Assembly: GCA_003134995.1 (NCBI GenBank)
Contig: PLDC01000029.1
Span: 1-64,000 of the forward strand
Direction of reading: 5' to 3'
DNA from: Acidobacteriaceae bacterium
Lineage (GTDB): Bacteria; Acidobacteriota; Terriglobia; Terriglobales; Acidobacteriaceae
DNA length: 64,000 nucleotides
The position numbers and the translations under genes were made by a program. A model generated the notes under the pieces. That model was given only the letters and a program-made list of their open reading frames with translations, was not told where the DNA came from and made no database searches. Every line of letters begins with the position of its first letter. The first letter of the stretch is position 1. Positions 62,969 through 64,000 of the stretch are shown here, one piece after another.

Positions 62969-64000
62969 TCAGAAGGTGAAACGACCGCCGATCGTCGGAG
63001 CGCAGTTATTGTTGTAGTTATAAGGGACGCCGGGACCATGAGGAATGGCGATGGCCAGACCTCCGCTCACCCAGGAATACGCAAGTCCGATAAAACCGTC
63101 GAAACGCTTTGTGAAGTGGTGATCCACATAAAACGACCCTTCATTGAGGGTGCCCGCGCAGGAAGCGCGGAACCCGGCTGAGGCCGAGCAGGTCTGCGGA
63201 ACCCGGAAGTCGTTCTGCCGCTGTTGATACCACGCGAAAGTGAAGTCGGTCTTGGTGCGGTAGGTGTACTTCACTCCCGTCCACCAGATGTTCAGCAATT
63301 TTTCGGAATCAAGATTGTTGTCTTCCACCCCGCTCAGGGAGTAACCGCCCTGGTCCGAGGCTCCAACTCCCAACGGGTCCGCCGGGTTGTTTTGCCAGAT
63401 GTATTCGTAGCCTACAAAAAATTTCCACGGGTCGCGGACATATTTGGCGGCGAACATAATTGCATTGTTGTCAGTCACAATGCCATATAGGGTATTGTTC
63501 GTGTCGATTAGATTGGGCCCCATTCCCGGCCCCCCGTTGATGGGATTTGTATTAATGCTGTCCGTGGTCGATTGATATTGCCCTGCCCCAGCCAGACTCG
63601 AAGGTCCGAGCAAGGGGTTTAACACGCTGATCGCCTGGTTGTAATGTTGGTAGACGATGTCAGCAGAAAACTTGTCCTGATCTCGGCCGATGTCTCCGCC
63701 GAGGTCGAATCCGTACCCATTGTTATGTGCCGATTCCGGCGTACACGTGGTGGCGGTCCACGAGGCGGCGGCCGAGTAACAGCCGCCGGAGCCATCGGCG
63801 AATTTATACATCGCGCCGAAATGGACCGGGCCATACGCGATGCGATACTTCACGGCGTCGTCCCAACGGCTATTCTCAGTGTCGCCGCCGCCGGCCATCG
63901 TACCGTTATACCCAATGTAGGAAAAGGCGTAGGCGCCGTTGGCCGGATCGTAAAGCAGCATCGCATCGGTGCCGAGAGAGCGCTGACGACCGAAGGTCAG
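62969..64000 (-). CDS. Porin, 5' partial at window end
   Basis: At least 343 aa of a Gram-negative-type porin. The sequence LTFGRQRSLGTDAMLLYDP at the window edge, ADGSGG.. and many Tyr/Trp-rich strands (FFVGYEYIWQNNPADPL, YTYRTKTDFTFAWYQQRQND) end in the barrel signal GGRFTF. The missing N-terminus would hold the signal peptide. It is convergent with the peroxiredoxin gene. Confidence 0.82.
   Translation of the reverse strand: MTFGRQRSLGTDAMLLYDPANGAYAFSYIGYNGTMAGGGDTENSRWDDAVKYRIAYGPVHFGAMYKFADGSGGCYSAAASWTATTCTPESAHNNGYGFDLGGDIGRDQDKFSADIVYQHYNQAISVLNPLLGPSSLAGAGQYQSTTDSINTNPINGGPGMGPNLIDTNNTLYGIVTDNNAIMFAAKYVRDPWKFFVGYEYIWQNNPADPLGVGASDQGGYSLSGVEDNNLDSEKLLNIWWTGVKYTYRTKTDFTFAWYQQRQNDFRVPQTCSASAGFRASCAGTLNEGSFYVDHHFTKRFDGFIGLAYSWVSGGLAIAIPHGPGVPYNYNNNCAPTIGGRFTF

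Overview
The window looks like a chromosomal contig from an Acidobacteriota (Terriglobia/Koribacter-like) bacterium. The grounds are a large Oar-type TonB-dependent receptor with a carboxypeptidase-regulatory N-terminus, a PknB-like kinase fused to TolB-like and TPR parts, BlaI/BlaR1-type regulators, repeat-rich 'LYGTT' secreted proteins, HspR with DnaK/DnaJ, and moderately GC-rich DNA full of CCCGAGCG..GAGGGA hairpin repeats. This assignment is inference from gene content; no rRNA gene is present.

Layout. 1-17.2 kb: broken CheR/PAS protein, secreted START-like protein, BlaI/BlaR1 pair, DUF4230 protein, TonB receptor, GAF-PP2C phosphatase (frameshifted), aldo/keto reductase, a 55-codon ORF, homoserine dehydrogenase, a frameshifted membrane-anchored protein, receptor kinase and outer-membrane barrel. 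17.3-21.9 kb: pqqB-pqqC-pqqD-pqqE on the minus strand, with pqqD and pqqE separated by two toxin-antitoxin (TA) modules on the plus strand. 22-31.2 kb: POTRA protein, PilZ, FmdB-type zinc ribbon, YheT-like hydrolase, acyltransferase-like membrane protein, ferritin-like protein, hydrolase-DUF302 fusion, a Tat-type secreted protein with an internal stop, repeat protein, tRNA-Arg(UCU), 2Fe-2S ferredoxin. 31.4-48.4 kb: housekeeping stretch (purA, ndk, sucD, sucC, trpD, rlmB, ffh) mixed with secreted and hypothetical proteins. 48-55.5 kb: hspR, permease, cupin, a GxxExxY gene inside a 0.5-kb element with long inverted ends, dnaJ, a 58-aa protein and dnaK. 55.7-62 kb: accessory region with three + strand genes (two membrane proteins, one SUMF1-fold protein) and a dense array of intact and decayed TA modules. 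62.3-64 kb: secreted peroxiredoxin and a porin cut by the window end.

Themes. (1) Five genes carry a single apparent lesion: four 1-nt length changes, all at or next to runs of three identical bases, and one in-frame TGA. They are either sequencing/assembly errors or real decay. (2) Two families of dispersed hairpin repeats sit in intergenic spacers; one family has conserved flanks but a different hairpin in each copy. (3) Several TA promoters carry palindromes over the -10/-35 region, and some start codons lie only 6-7 nt after the -10, which suggests leaderless, autoregulated transcripts. (4) The most system-like novelties are the GxxExxY cassette with 36-39 bp inverted ends (plus a related solo repeat 34 kb away), the TA modules inside the pqq cluster, and the three-gene SUMF1/membrane cluster next to the TA array. 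No CRISPR array, phage, plasmid origin or transposase was seen.
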